Shown: in pieces, positions 10,901-22,630 of the stretch
Numbering within the stretch: position 1 is the stretch's first letter
Layout: each line of letters starts with the position of its first letter
Source of the DNA: Thiohalomonas denitrificans
Lineage (GTDB): Bacteria; Pseudomonadota; Gammaproteobacteria; Thiohalomonadales; Thiohalomonadaceae
Direction: 5' to 3'
Length of the DNA: 64,000 nt
Assembly: GCA_020725115.1 (NCBI GenBank)
Contig: DYFR01000013.1
Location: 23,650 to 87,649 of the forward strand
Position numbers and translations under genes: made by a program
Notes under the pieces: model-generated
What the model saw: only the letters and a program-made list of their open reading frames with translations
What the model was told of the DNA's origin: nothing
Database searches by the model: none

Positions 10901-13459
10901 ATGCCCGGTACACGCTACTCACTGGAAGTCCAGCCCCGCATCCCGCCACGTCTCCTCCGCCTGCAGGAACTGGCCAACGACCTGTTCTACAGCTGGGATC
11001 GGCAGGTACGCGGCCTGTTCCGCCGTCTCGACGTCGAATTGTGGGAACACTGCGGCCACAACCCCAAGGTGTTCCTGCGCCAGGTGGCGCAGGACAGGCT
11101 GGAGCAGGCCGCCCAGGATCGCATCTATGTCCAGGACTACAACCGCGTCATCTCTTCCTATGACAGCTACCTGCAGGAAGAAGCCCGCGACGACATCGTG
11201 CTGCACATCGATCCGCGTCACGACCAGGTCGCCTATTTCTGCGCCGAGTTCGGCCTGCACGAGAGCTTTCCCATCTATTCCGGCGGCCTCGGCATACTCG
11301 CCGGCGATCACTGCAAGGCGGCCAGCGATCTCGGACTGCCCTTCGTCGCCGTCGGCCTGCTCTACCGCCAGGGCTATTTCAACCAGACCATCGACGGCAC
11401 CGGCTACCAGATTGCCCATTACCATCCGGTAGACTTCCGCGACCTGCCGGTACGCCCGGCACTGAATGGCGCCGGCGAGGAAGTGCATGTCTACTTCGAA
11501 CTGCCGCACCGCCGCGTCGAACTGAAGGTATGGGAGGCGCGCGCCGGCCACATCCGCCTCTACCTGCTCGATTCCGATCTGCCGGTCAACCAGGAAAACG
11601 ATCGTTCCATCACCTATCAGCTCTACGGCGGCGACATCCACACCCGCATACAGCAGGAGATCGCCCTCGGCATCGGCGGCGTGCGCGCCCTGCGCGCCCT
11701 CGGCATCAACCCGACCGTATGGCACATCAACGAGGACCATACCGCCTTCCAGATACTTGAACGCATCCGCGAACAGGTAACCGCCGGCCTCGACTTCGAC
11801 AGCGCGCTGGAGCTGGTGGCCGCCGCCACCGTCTTCACCACCCACACCCCGGTGCCTGCCGGACACGACATCTTTCCGCATCACCTGATGCGGGAATATT
11901 TCGGCAACTACATGCAGGATTTCGGCGTGAACGAAGAGCGCATCCTCGCTCTCGGCACCTCCCCCGCCAGCCCCGGCAGCTTCAACCAGACCGCACTCGG
12001 CCTGCGCGGCTCGCGCTTTCACAACGGCGTCAGCCGCATCCATGGCGGTGTCGCCTCGCAAATGGAGGCCTACATCTGGCCGCAGATACCGGCAGAGGAA
12101 AACTCCATCGGTTACGTCACCAACGGTGTGCACGTGCCCACCTTTCTGGCACGCGAATGGGTCAACCACCTGGACATGCAGTACGGCGGCGGCTGGCGCA
12201 ACGAACTGCTCAACACCGACTACTGGGAACAGCTGGACAGCATCCCCGATCACACCTTCTGGAGCCTGCGCCAGACGCTGAAATCACAACTGCTGGACGA
12301 GGCGCGCCGCCGCACCGTGCTGATGCACCGCCGCAACGGCATCAGCGAATCACAGCTGGAACGGCTGATCCGCCACCTGCAGCCCACGGAAACCGACATC
12401 CTCACCATCGGCTTTGCCCGCCGCTTCGCCACCTACAAGCGCGCCACCCTGCTGTTCTCCAATCCGGAACGGCTGGCGCGCCTGCTCAGCGATGCGCAGC
12501 GACCGGTGCTGTTCATCTTCGCCGGCAAGGCCCATCCGCACGATCAGCCCGGCCAGCAGCTGATCAAGATCATTCATGACCATGCGCGCCGTCCCGAATT
12601 CGAAGGCAAGATCATCCTGCTGGAAGACTACGACATGGCGCTGGGGCGCAAACTGGTCACCGGCGTCGATGTCTGGCTCAACAATCCGGAATTCCCCATG
12701 GAGGCCAGCGGCACCTCGGGACAGAAGGCGGGCATCAACGGCGTGCTCAATCTCAGTGTCACCGACGGCTGGTGGGGCGAAGGCTACAACGGCGACAACG
12801 GCTGGGCCATCACCCCGCACGGCCCGCAATACGATGCCGCCTTCCGCGACCAGGAAGAGGCCAACGAACTGCTCGACCTGCTGGAACACCACGTCATTCC
12901 GCTGTACTACAAGCGCAACGGTCACGGCTACCCGGAAGGCTGGGTAAAGAAATCCAAGGTCTCGATGAAGACACTGCTGCCGCGCTTCAATGCCCAGCGC
13001 ATGGTGATGGACTACATCCGTGACTACTACGGCCCGGCGCAGCGCCAGCAGCAACGACTGGCGCGGGATGGCAGCGCCCCGGCACGCGAACTGGCAGCAT
13101 GGAAAAAACGCATCCGCGCCGCCTGGCACAAGGTGAACATCCAGCGCACCGACAGCCTGCAGAAACAGATCATGTCCGGCGACACCCTGCCCATCGAAGT
13201 GACCATGGACATCGACGGACTGCAACCGGAAGACCTGCTGGTGGAATGCCTGGTCGGCACTGAAACCGAAAGCGGCGAGTTCACCACCCAGGCGACCTAC
13301 ACCCTCGCCTATTCCGGCCGCAGCGACAACGGCAGCGCCCTGTTCCGTCTCGACATGAAACCGCTGCTGTCAGGCATGCAGTATTACAAGCTGCGCGCCT
13401 ACCCCTACCACGAACTGCTCAGCCATCCGTTCGAGATGGGCTACATGATCTGGGTTTGA
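10901..13459 (+). CDS. glgP: Alpha-glucan (glycogen) phosphorylase, short type
   Basis: YFCAEFGLHESFPIYSGGLGILAGDHCKAASDLGLPFVAVGLLYRQGYF; NPEFPMEASGTSGQKAGINGVLNLSVTDGWWGEGY. ATG 10901 preferred over TTG 10868. Confidence 0.93.
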   Translation: MPGTRYSLEVQPRIPPRLLRLQELANDLFYSWDRQVRGLFRRLDVELWEHCGHNPKVFLRQVAQDRLEQAAQDRIYVQDYNRVISSYDSYLQEEARDDIVLHIDPRHDQVAYFCAEFGLHESFPIYSGGLGILAGDHCKAASDLGLPFVAVGLLYRQGYFNQTIDGTGYQIAHYHPVDFRDLPVRPALNGAGEEVHVYFELPHRRVELKVWEARAGHIRLYLLDSDLPVNQENDRSITYQLYGGDIHTRIQQEIALGIGGVRALRALGINPTVWHINEDHTAFQILERIREQVTAGLDFDSALELVAAATVFTTHTPVPAGHDIFPHHLMREYFGNYMQDFGVNEERILALGTSPASPGSFNQTALGLRGSRFHNGVSRIHGGVASQMEAYIWPQIPAEENSIGYVTNGVHVPTFLAREWVNHLDMQYGGGWRNELLNTDYWEQLDSIPDHTFWSLRQTLKSQLLDEARRRTVLMHRRNGISESQLERLIRHLQPTETDILTIGFARRFATYKRATLLFSNPERLARLLSDAQRPVLFIFAGKAHPHDQPGQQLIKIIHDHARRPEFEGKIILLEDYDMALGRKLVTGVDVWLNNPEFPMEASGTSGQKAGINGVLNLSVTDGWWGEGYNGDNGWAITPHGPQYDAAFRDQEEANELLDLLEHHVIPLYYKRNGHGYPEGWVKKSKVSMKTLLPRFNAQRMVMDYIRDYYGPAQRQQQRLARDGSAPARELAAWKKRIRAAWHKVNIQRTDSLQKQIMSGDTLPIEVTMDIDGLQPEDLLVECLVGTETESGEFTTQATYTLAYSGRSDNGSALFRLDMKPLLSGMQYYKLRAYPYHELLSHPFEMGYMIWV

Positions 13460-13465
13460 ACGGCA

Positions 13466-13595
13466 GATACAAGTTGCAAGTTACAAGATACAAGTGAATG
13501 TGTGCGCTGCGCGCACGGTTGTTTGAATTCAAAAATCGGCACGAGCTCAGCGAGTTCATCTGCTTGTATCTTGTATCTTGCAACTTGTATCTCTG
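13466..13595. repeat. Family B element, near full length, opposite orientation to 7218-7352
   Basis: cagatacaagttgcaagttacaagatacaagtgaatgtgtgcgctgcgcgcacggttgtttgaattc...gagctcagcgagttcatctgcttgtatcttgtatcttgcaacttgtatct. Confidence 0.85.
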
Positions 13596-13636
13596 TTCCC
13601 GGTGGATGCGCTGCGCTTATCCCCCTACGTTTTGGA

Positions 13637-13712
13637 GACAGTTACAAGTGACAAGAAAAGAATATTGTTTGTCTTTTACTTGCAACTTGCATCTTGTCAC
13701 TTGTCACTTCTA
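13637..13712. repeat. Family B heptad-type inverted repeat overlapping the 3' end of a UPF0149 gene
   Basis: cagttacaagtgacaag...cttttacttgcaacttgcatcttgtcacttgtcactt. Confidence 0.8.
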
Positions 13713-14278
13713 TAAATATCCTGCACCGCCGGCGGAATGGCGTTGATGAACTCCTCGCGCAGTGACTGATCGCTGCCCAGCTGCGCCAGCATCGGGTCGC
13801 CGTCCGATTCCGGCAGCTGGTACACGGCGAAGGCAATGATCGGCGCCAGCCACATGTACTGTTCATCGGATTCAAACAAAGCATCCCAATGATCGTTGCG
13901 CAGCTGGGTGGCGCGCATGAAGCCGGAGCACCAGCCCTCCGGCTCCACCACCTCATTGTCATCGTCGTCCAGCCCCACGTACCACATGGGCTCGAACACA
14001 TCGCTGTCGCGCAGTTCCTCTTCGATGGAACGGCGCAGGGCGAAGATCAGCTCGACGATGTCCCGCTCCTCGCCATCATCGGCAAAACCGGGATTCACAC
14101 CACCCCACACCTCGGCCAGCCACTCCTCGGCCGGCACCTCGTCGGGCGTACAGGCCAGGGCGGTGAGAAAACCATCCAGCTCGTCCAGCACCATGCATTC
14201 CTGCGGGCGCTGTTCGGCGCTGAGAAATTCTTCCAGCCGCACCAGCCCGGCCTCGTCCAATTGTGCTGCGTTGTTCAT
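13697..14278 (-). CDS. UPF0149/YecA-family protein
   Basis: VLDELDGFLTALACTPDEVPAEEWLAEVWGG; final SDK and stop are read from the family B repeat. Confidence 0.75.
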   Translation of the reverse strand: MNNAAQLDEAGLVRLEEFLSAEQRPQECMVLDELDGFLTALACTPDEVPAEEWLAEVWGGVNPGFADDGEERDIVELIFALRRSIEEELRDSDVFEPMWYVGLDDDDNEVVEPEGWCSGFMRATQLRNDHWDALFESDEQYMWLAPIIAFAVYQLPESDGDPMLAQLGSDQSLREEFINAIPPAVQDIYRSDK

Positions 14279-14321
14279 GTGACTTCTCCGTTGCAGGGGG
14301 TTGGCATTGATACTTCAATCA

Positions 14322-14520
14322 ATCCGCAAATGAACGCGAATAGACGCAAATCTTAAAAAGAGCTTCACTCTCGCCAAGACGCCAAGAAAACCGCAGGCAA
14401 GGCAGCGATGGCAGGGGGATAAGCGGAGCGCATCCACCGATCGCGCCGGGTGCAATTGTATTCCCTTGGCGTGCTTGGCGTCTTGGCGAGAGTCAATTGG
14501 TGTTCATTTGCGGAACCAGC
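14322..14520. repeat. Family A composite palindromic element
   Basis: ccgcaaatgaacgcgaatagacgcaaat...tctcgccaagacgccaagaaaaccgcaggcaaggcagcgatggcaggggg...cttggcgtgcttggcgtcttggcgagag...gttcatttgcgga. Confidence 0.85.
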
Positions 14521-14541
14521 TGTTTTTCCAGCATGGCCCCC

Positions 14542-16845
<2,304 letters not shown>

Positions 16846-16989
16846 GGGCAAACAATGATCAGCAGGAAACGGAAGGGGCGGCATTGTAGCAAAGCCCGCC
16901 GCCGAACGCGGGCAAAACAAGAAAACACAAGGACAACAACAAATTACAAACAAGCTGTGTAACTACTCGCCCCGTTGAGCCAGAAAATC

Positions 16990-17257
16990 TCAATCATTCC
17001 GCGAATGAACGCAAATTCAGCTGAACCTGGAACACATCCATTGAATCTCGCCAAGACGCCAAGCACGCAAAGAAAACCGCAAGCAAGGCAGAGATGGCAC
17101 CGGCATCAAGCCTCCTGCCAAATACTGTCCATCCATGGACATCGTCGATCCCGCACATCCGCCGATCGCGCGGCGTACAGCTGTTTTTCCTTGGCGTGCT
17201 TGGCGTCTTGGCGAGAGTGAATATCCTTGAATTTACGGCCATTCGCGGACTCAATTG
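16990..17257. repeat. Family A composite palindromic element
   Basis: ccgcgaatgaacgcaaatt...ctcgccaagacgccaagcacgcaaagaaaaccgcaagcaaggcagagatggca...tccatggacatcgtcga...ccttggcgtgcttggcgtcttggcgagag. Confidence 0.85.
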
Positions 17258-17314
17258 CCGCTGGGCTGAATTGGCTGGAGTCTGAAGTCCGGAAGGGCGA
17301 GTGGTCGGCAAACC

Positions 17315-17797
17315 TCAACCGAAAGTGAGTGCCACCCAATCGCCGATGTAGTGGGTGGTGATGATAACCACCACGGCGATGAGCAGGTGCTCGCCGATCA
17401 CCCGCCAGGCCGGCTCACCGCGGTTGCACGCCAGATGCCAGGACAGCAGGGCGATGAGAGCCAGCCCCCAGCCGATGGCCGCCAGAATGGCCGTGCCCAG
17501 GTCGAACAGCAGCAGCGGCACCAGAAAGGTCAGGGCGATGCCCGCCTTGGAGAACAGGGTGGCGAAGGTTGCCTCCCACACCGCCAGCGCGCTGCGTCCG
17601 GCGGTGGATTCCTCGGCGATGTGGATGCCGAGGGCATCGGAGAAGGCATCGGCCACGGCGATGGTGATCACCCCGCCGATCACCGCCAGGGTCGAACCGG
17701 TACCGGAGTGCAGCCCCACCATCAGGCCGAGGGTGGTGATCACGCCGGAGGTCAGGCCGAAGCTGAGACCGGTGCGCCAGGACTGTTTCATGTTCAT
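17315..17797 (-). CDS. Small integral membrane protein (VIT1/CCC1-like)
   Basis: MNMKQSWRTGLSFGLTSGVITTLGLMVGLHSGTGSTLAVIGGVITIAVADAFSDALGIHIAEES. Confidence 0.6.
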   Translation of the reverse strand: MNMKQSWRTGLSFGLTSGVITTLGLMVGLHSGTGSTLAVIGGVITIAVADAFSDALGIHIAEESTAGRSALAVWEATFATLFSKAGIALTFLVPLLLFDLGTAILAAIGWGLALIALLSWHLACNRGEPAWRVIGEHLLIAVVVIITTHYIGDWVALTFG

Positions 17798-17991
17798 TGC
17801 CACCTCCAGAAATGCCGGTCTTTCGGCCCACCGCGGAATTCGGCATGCCATTAATGAAACATCGAGGGGCGACTGGCAACAATCGCCTGCGCCGATTACC
17901 ATCTTGCTACATGTTGCACCCGCCTTCCTGCCCCTGTCCCCGCTGGCGTGGGCACCCGAAAGACGGGCGCAAAACCTTGCAGGAATATCCG

Positions 17992-19023
17992 ATGAAGTCT
18001 CTCCGCCCACTGCTGCTCATCCTGCTGCTCGCCGCCTCCGGCGCGCATGCAGCGGCCAATCATGCGGTGGCCTTCATGTATCACCGCTTCGGCGAGGATC
18101 GTTATCCCTCCACCAGCATCCGCCTGGAGCAGTTCGATGCCCAGCTCGACTATCTGGCGCAGAACGGTTTCCAGATATGGCCGCTGCAACGCATCATCGA
18201 GCATACCGGACGCGGCGAGCCGTTGCCGGATCGCACCGTCGCCCTCACCGTGGATGACGCCTATCTGTCGGTGCACGACGAGGCCTGGCCACGGCTGCGC
18301 GCACGCGGCTGGCCATTCACGGTGTTCGTCAACACCGACCCGGTGGATCGCAAACTGGCGGGTTTCATGAGCTGGGAACAGATGCGCACCATGCAGCAGG
18401 CCGGCGTGCACTTCGCCAATCATGGCGCCACGCACGACTCCATGGCCGAACAGCGTGCCGGCGAGAATGACGCCGCATGGGAGCAGCGCATGCGCGCCGA
18501 CATCGACAAGGCACAACGGCGCCTGCGCGAGGAACTGGGTGAGGACGTGGAGCGGGAGCCACGCCTGTTCGCCTATCCCTACGGCGAATACGACACGCGC
18601 GCCGCCGAACTGGTGCATGCCATGGGCTATATCGGATTCGGCCAGCACTCCGGTGCCATCGGCCCGCTGTCCGACCGCCGCGCCCTGCCGCGCTATCCCA
18701 TGGCGGAGAGTTTTGCCGCGCTGGAACCGTTCGCGCGCAAGGCGGCCAGCCTGCCGTTGCCGGTAGCCAAGGCCGAGCCGTGGGAACCGCGCGTGACCGG
18801 CAACAACCCGCCCACGCTCACCCTCACCCTGGCCGAGCCCCTGCGCGGTGTCAGCTGCTACGACGCCGCCGGGCGCCCGCTGCCGCTGACCCGGCTAGAC
18901 GACGGCCGTCTCCAGACCCGCGCCGAAACCGCGCTGCCCCAGGGGCGCAGTCGCTACAACTGCACCGCGCCGGCCGGAGACGGTCGCTGGTACTGGTACA
19001 GCCATCCGTGGCTGGTCGAATGA
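17992..19023 (+). CDS. Secreted polysaccharide deacetylase (NodB domain)
   Basis: Signal peptide; HAVAFMYHRFGED, VALTVDDAYLSVHDEAWP, FANHGATHDSM, FAYPYGEY. Confidence 0.88.
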   Translation: MKSLRPLLLILLLAASGAHAAANHAVAFMYHRFGEDRYPSTSIRLEQFDAQLDYLAQNGFQIWPLQRIIEHTGRGEPLPDRTVALTVDDAYLSVHDEAWPRLRARGWPFTVFVNTDPVDRKLAGFMSWEQMRTMQQAGVHFANHGATHDSMAEQRAGENDAAWEQRMRADIDKAQRRLREELGEDVEREPRLFAYPYGEYDTRAAELVHAMGYIGFGQHSGAIGPLSDRRALPRYPMAESFAALEPFARKAASLPLPVAKAEPWEPRVTGNNPPTLTLTLAEPLRGVSCYDAAGRPLPLTRLDDGRLQTRAETALPQGRSRYNCTAPAGDGRWYWYSHPWLVE

Positions 19024-19108
19024 AGGAAGGAGCGTCATTGGTGGATGCGCTGCGCTTATCCCCCTACAAAAACCACGAAAACTGGCTGCTGCCGCCATCC
19101 GTGGCTGA

Positions 19109-20026
19109 TCAGGGCTCCAGCGGCACCAGCGCCGGAGTCCCCAACTGCGCCAGATCGTTGATGCCGATCATGGTGCGGATTTCGGCGATGTATTCCTCGC
19201 CGCGTTCGGAATAGCGCAACAGGCCATCGGCCAGACGGGCGCCATCCAGCGGTTCACCGGCGGCGCGCATGGCGACACGCATGTGGCGCAGCTCGACGTA
19301 GGCGTGACCGATGTTCAGATTGAACAGGTAGACGCGCACCGAGCTGCGCAGATCGGGAAACACGCGTACATAGTGTTTGGCCCCCTCCATGCGCTGCGCC
19401 GGCACCATGCCCAGATCCTTTTTGTAGGTCCACAGGCCGAACAGATTGTTCGCCTCGCGCGCGAAGCGCGAGGTGCCCCAGGCGCTTTCATTGGCGGCCT
19501 GCGCCAGTACCAGAGCGGCCGGTACCTCATCCACGCGCCGCAGCAGGATTTCGCGCACCACCGGGTCGTTCAGATCACCCGCCACGCGGTACAGCTCCGC
19601 CAATTTTTCCACCTGGTTCCAGTTACGCGTCCCCGGCCGCAGCGGCCCCAGGGCGAAACGCTCCTCGATGAAGCGGCGCTGGGCACGGATGCGCGCGTTC
19701 TCCGCCTCCACCAGCGGCAGCAGGCCACGGAAGAACAGCGCCTTCTTGCGCGCCACCTCCAGGCTGCCGATATCCAGTGGAAAGCGATCGATGGCCAGCC
19801 GCGGCAACGGCCCCTGTGGCGGCCAGGTGTAGCCGTAGCCCTCGAAGATCACTTCCAGCTGTACTGCCGTTCCGACCTCGATGTCGTGCAGCGGTATCTC
19901 CGCCGGCACGCCGGCCACATAGGGCCGCACCAGCAATCCGGCCAGCACGGCGGCAAGAGACAGCGGCGCGAGTGCCGCCACTGTCAGCAGCTTGAAGCGT
20001 AGCAGCCACAGCAGCAGCGCCCGCAT
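19109..20026 (-). CDS. Glucosaminidase-domain (Bax-like) inner-membrane/periplasmic protein
   Basis: AALVLAQAANESAWGTSRFAREANNLFGLWTYKKDLGMVPA. Confidence 0.8.
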   Translation of the reverse strand: MRALLLWLLRFKLLTVAALAPLSLAAVLAGLLVRPYVAGVPAEIPLHDIEVGTAVQLEVIFEGYGYTWPPQGPLPRLAIDRFPLDIGSLEVARKKALFFRGLLPLVEAENARIRAQRRFIEERFALGPLRPGTRNWNQVEKLAELYRVAGDLNDPVVREILLRRVDEVPAALVLAQAANESAWGTSRFAREANNLFGLWTYKKDLGMVPAQRMEGAKHYVRVFPDLRSSVRVYLFNLNIGHAYVELRHMRVAMRAAGEPLDGARLADGLLRYSERGEEYIAEIRTMIGINDLAQLGTPALVPLEP

Positions 20027-20658
20027 CAGGCCAGCCCCGGCAGCAGCTGGCGCAGGCCGTTGGCCATGAACTCCACGGCGATGGCGGCGAGGATCAGGCC
20101 CATGATGCGGGTCAGCACGTTGATGCCCGTGCGTCCCAGCATCCGCGACAGAAACGGGGCGGCGCGAAACACCGTCCAGACGATGAGCGCCATCACCAGT
20201 ATCTCGACGGCCAGCACGGTGTAGTGCATCGGCGCCGGTGAACGGTGGGCATAGACGATGATGGTGCTGATGGCGCCGGGACCGGCGAGCAGGGGTATGG
20301 CCAGCGGCACCACCGCCACCGATTCCTTCTCCGCCGCATCCTGCGCCTCCTCATCGGTCTGTTTCGCCGGACTCAGCCTGGCGTGCATCATGGAGATGGC
20401 GATAAGCAGGATCAGGATGCCGCCGCCGACGCGGAACGAGGCGATGGTGATGCCGAAGAAGTTCAGGATCGCCTCACCGGTGAACAACGCCGCCAGCAAC
20501 ACCACTCCCACCGCCAGCGCCGCCAGCAGCGCGGTGCGGTGACGCTGCAGCGGCGACTGACTGGTGGTCAGGCCGATAAACACCGGAATGGCCCCCACCG
20601 GATTGACGATGGCCAGCAGACCGGCGAAAAACTTGGCGTATTCAGCCCATTCCTGCAT
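20026..20658 (-). CDS. MarC-family (UPF0056) membrane protein
   Basis: FFAGLLAIVNPVGAIPVFIGLT; IPLLAGPGAISTIIVYAH; GRTGINVLTRIMGLILAAIAVEFMANGL. Confidence 0.9.
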   Translation of the reverse strand: MQEWAEYAKFFAGLLAIVNPVGAIPVFIGLTTSQSPLQRHRTALLAALAVGVVLLAALFTGEAILNFFGITIASFRVGGGILILLIAISMMHARLSPAKQTDEEAQDAAEKESVAVVPLAIPLLAGPGAISTIIVYAHRSPAPMHYTVLAVEILVMALIVWTVFRAAPFLSRMLGRTGINVLTRIMGLILAAIAVEFMANGLRQLLPGLA

Positions 20659-20675
20659 GTTGGTTTCCTAAGAAC

Positions 20676-20800
20676 AGAGACAAGTTGCAAGTTGCAAGAT
20701 ACAAGTGGACGTGTGCGCTGCGCGCACGGTTGTTTGAATACAAATCACGAGCGCAGAGATCATGAGTGTGTTTTCTCTGCGCCTCGGCGTCTCTGCGTTG
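20676..20800. repeat. Chimeric repeat: left half of family B fused to family C (ctctgcg type) arm
   Basis: gacaagttgcaagttgcaagatacaagtggacgtgtgcgctgcgcgcacggttgtttgaatac...tctctgcgcctcggcgtctctgcgttgg. Confidence 0.7.
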
Positions 20801-20814
20801 GATGTTCTGCTTTT

Positions 20815-21615
20815 TCAACCGTCCGCCGCGGCGATCCACTCGCGCCACGGCCCGAACAGCGCCGGGTCCAGCGTCGCCACCACCGAACGCGGCTGCAGGC
20901 CGACGCGCAGCACCGCTTCGCCCTGCAGGGTTTCCGCCCGTCCGCCCGCCTCGGCCAGGATCAGGCTGCCGGCGGCATAATCCCACAGGTTCTGCCGGCC
21001 GTGCAGATAGAGATGGCCGCGACCGGCGGCGAGCATGCACCAATCCAGTGCCGAGGAACCAAAGTTGCGTTGCGAGGCAAAGGGAGGGGCGCATACCAGC
21101 CGGGTGGACAGCGCCGGCGTCAGGCGCTTGAAATCGACCATCGCCACACAGCGTGCCAGCGGCAGGCCGGTCGCGCGGGCGCGCAGCGGCGTGCCATTGA
21201 GCCACGCCCCCTGATCGCGTGCGGCGGTGTAACACTCGTCGCGCACCGGATCGTAGACCAGGCCGAGCTGCACCTCGCCGCGGCGGACGTAGGCCAGGGC
21301 CACGGCGAAATAGGGAATGCCGGCGGCGAAGTTGCTGGTGCCATCCAGCGGGTCAAGACACCACAGGCCATCATCCGAATCATCCAGCAGGCGCTGTTGC
21401 TCGCCTGCGTCCATCTCCTCGCCCAGCAGGGGGATCTGCGGCCAGTGCGTGGACAGTGCGGCCGCCAGCACCCGCTGGCAGGCCATATCGGCTTCAGTCA
21501 CCACGCTGCCGTCCGCCTTGAGCGAAGCGGCGACGCGGGTGAAACGCGGCAGCAGTTCCTGCCGCGCCAGTGGCAGTACCACCTCGCGCAAGGTATCCAG
21601 CGAAGGTTGCATCAA
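20815..21615 (-). CDS. Inositol monophosphatase-family protein
   Basis: LLGEEMDAGEQQ; LWCLDPLDGTSNFAAGIPYFAVALAY; WDYAAGSLILAEAGG. Confidence 0.88.
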   Translation of the reverse strand: MMQPSLDTLREVVLPLARQELLPRFTRVAASLKADGSVVTEADMACQRVLAAALSTHWPQIPLLGEEMDAGEQQRLLDDSDDGLWCLDPLDGTSNFAAGIPYFAVALAYVRRGEVQLGLVYDPVRDECYTAARDQGAWLNGTPLRARATGLPLARCVAMVDFKRLTPALSTRLVCAPPFASQRNFGSSALDWCMLAAGRGHLYLHGRQNLWDYAAGSLILAEAGGRAETLQGEAVLRVGLQPRSVVATLDPALFGPWREWIAAADG

Positions 21616-22439
21616 CGGCGCAGGTATTCGAAGGTCGTGTTGGGCCGGCCGACATAGCAGGCGTAGGTGAACTGGTGCTTGCGGATCGCCGCCAGCGCCG
21701 CACGCGCCTCCGGCTCACGGCCGCCGAAGTCGAACAGAGTCATGTCATTGTCGACGATCAGCCAGCGTCCCCCACGCTGCGCCAGCGCGGCGGTGGTGGG
21801 GTGGAAGCGCACACAATCCTCTTCATACCACTGCCCCAGCGGCGCCCGGCCGCCGATGAGCAGGAAACGGAAGGCCGGCGGCTCGCCGATGAAGCAGGAC
21901 TGGTTCATGCCGTACTGCTGAATGATCTTCAGTGCGGCATAGGCATCACTCTCGCGCATACCGAAATCGAACAGCCACGAGTCATCCTGCACGATCTGGA
22001 AACGGCCTTCCTTCTGCTGCACGGCGAGCTTGTCAGGCGTGAAATCGATGCATTTCTCGGCCAGCGGCGGCGGCGGCGGAATAAACCCGGCACGGGTGAT
22101 GCGGGTGGCCGGAAAACCTCCGGTGGCACGGGAAACCTCCAGGATATTGCCGCCCTCGCGTAGCGCCATGTGGACCTCGCCGCGTGCTGCGGCCTCCCCC
22201 TTGGGCACATCGATCCAGCTGCCGAGGATCATCTGGCCGCGCATGCGGCCGCTGAAAATGGAGGTACGGCGCGGCTCCTGCGACCCCCCTTCGTTGAACC
22301 AGTAGATTTCATCACCGGTATGGCGCAGGTAGTAGGTGGCGCCATCGTCGCCGAACCATTTGCCGTTGAGATCCGCCGCCATCACCGGCAGCAGACCTCC
22401 CAGCAAGAACACCAATCCTGCAAATGCGTATTTCATCAT
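21612..22439 (-). CDS. Secreted protein of unknown function
   Basis: Signal peptide MMKYAFAGLVFLLGGLLPVMA; 4-nt overlap with the downstream gene. Confidence 0.55.
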   Translation of the reverse strand: MMKYAFAGLVFLLGGLLPVMAADLNGKWFGDDGATYYLRHTGDEIYWFNEGGSQEPRRTSIFSGRMRGQMILGSWIDVPKGEAAARGEVHMALREGGNILEVSRATGGFPATRITRAGFIPPPPPLAEKCIDFTPDKLAVQQKEGRFQIVQDDSWLFDFGMRESDAYAALKIIQQYGMNQSCFIGEPPAFRFLLIGGRAPLGQWYEEDCVRFHPTTAALAQRGGRWLIVDNDMTLFDFGGREPEARAALAAIRKHQFTYACYVGRPNTTFEYLRR

Positions 22440-22630
22440 CCCTGTACCAGCCTCTATGTTGCAGCCTTCGGCAGGCTGTCGATCAATTCACTGCACTCAC
22501 CATGAGTCGGCATACGGCTAACGGTGCCATCACCCTCATGAGGCTCCCGGCACAACCATCGTCCCGTTTGACCCGCACCGTGACGCAAAGGTGCGGCAAT
22601 GTTACCTGAAAAGGAAAGTGGCCAGAACCC

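Noticed and set aside
13466-13712. Short repeated units suggesting a CRISPR array
   Set aside because: Units are 7 bp, degenerate and in inverted arms; there are no constant repeats with regular unique spacers and no cas genes.
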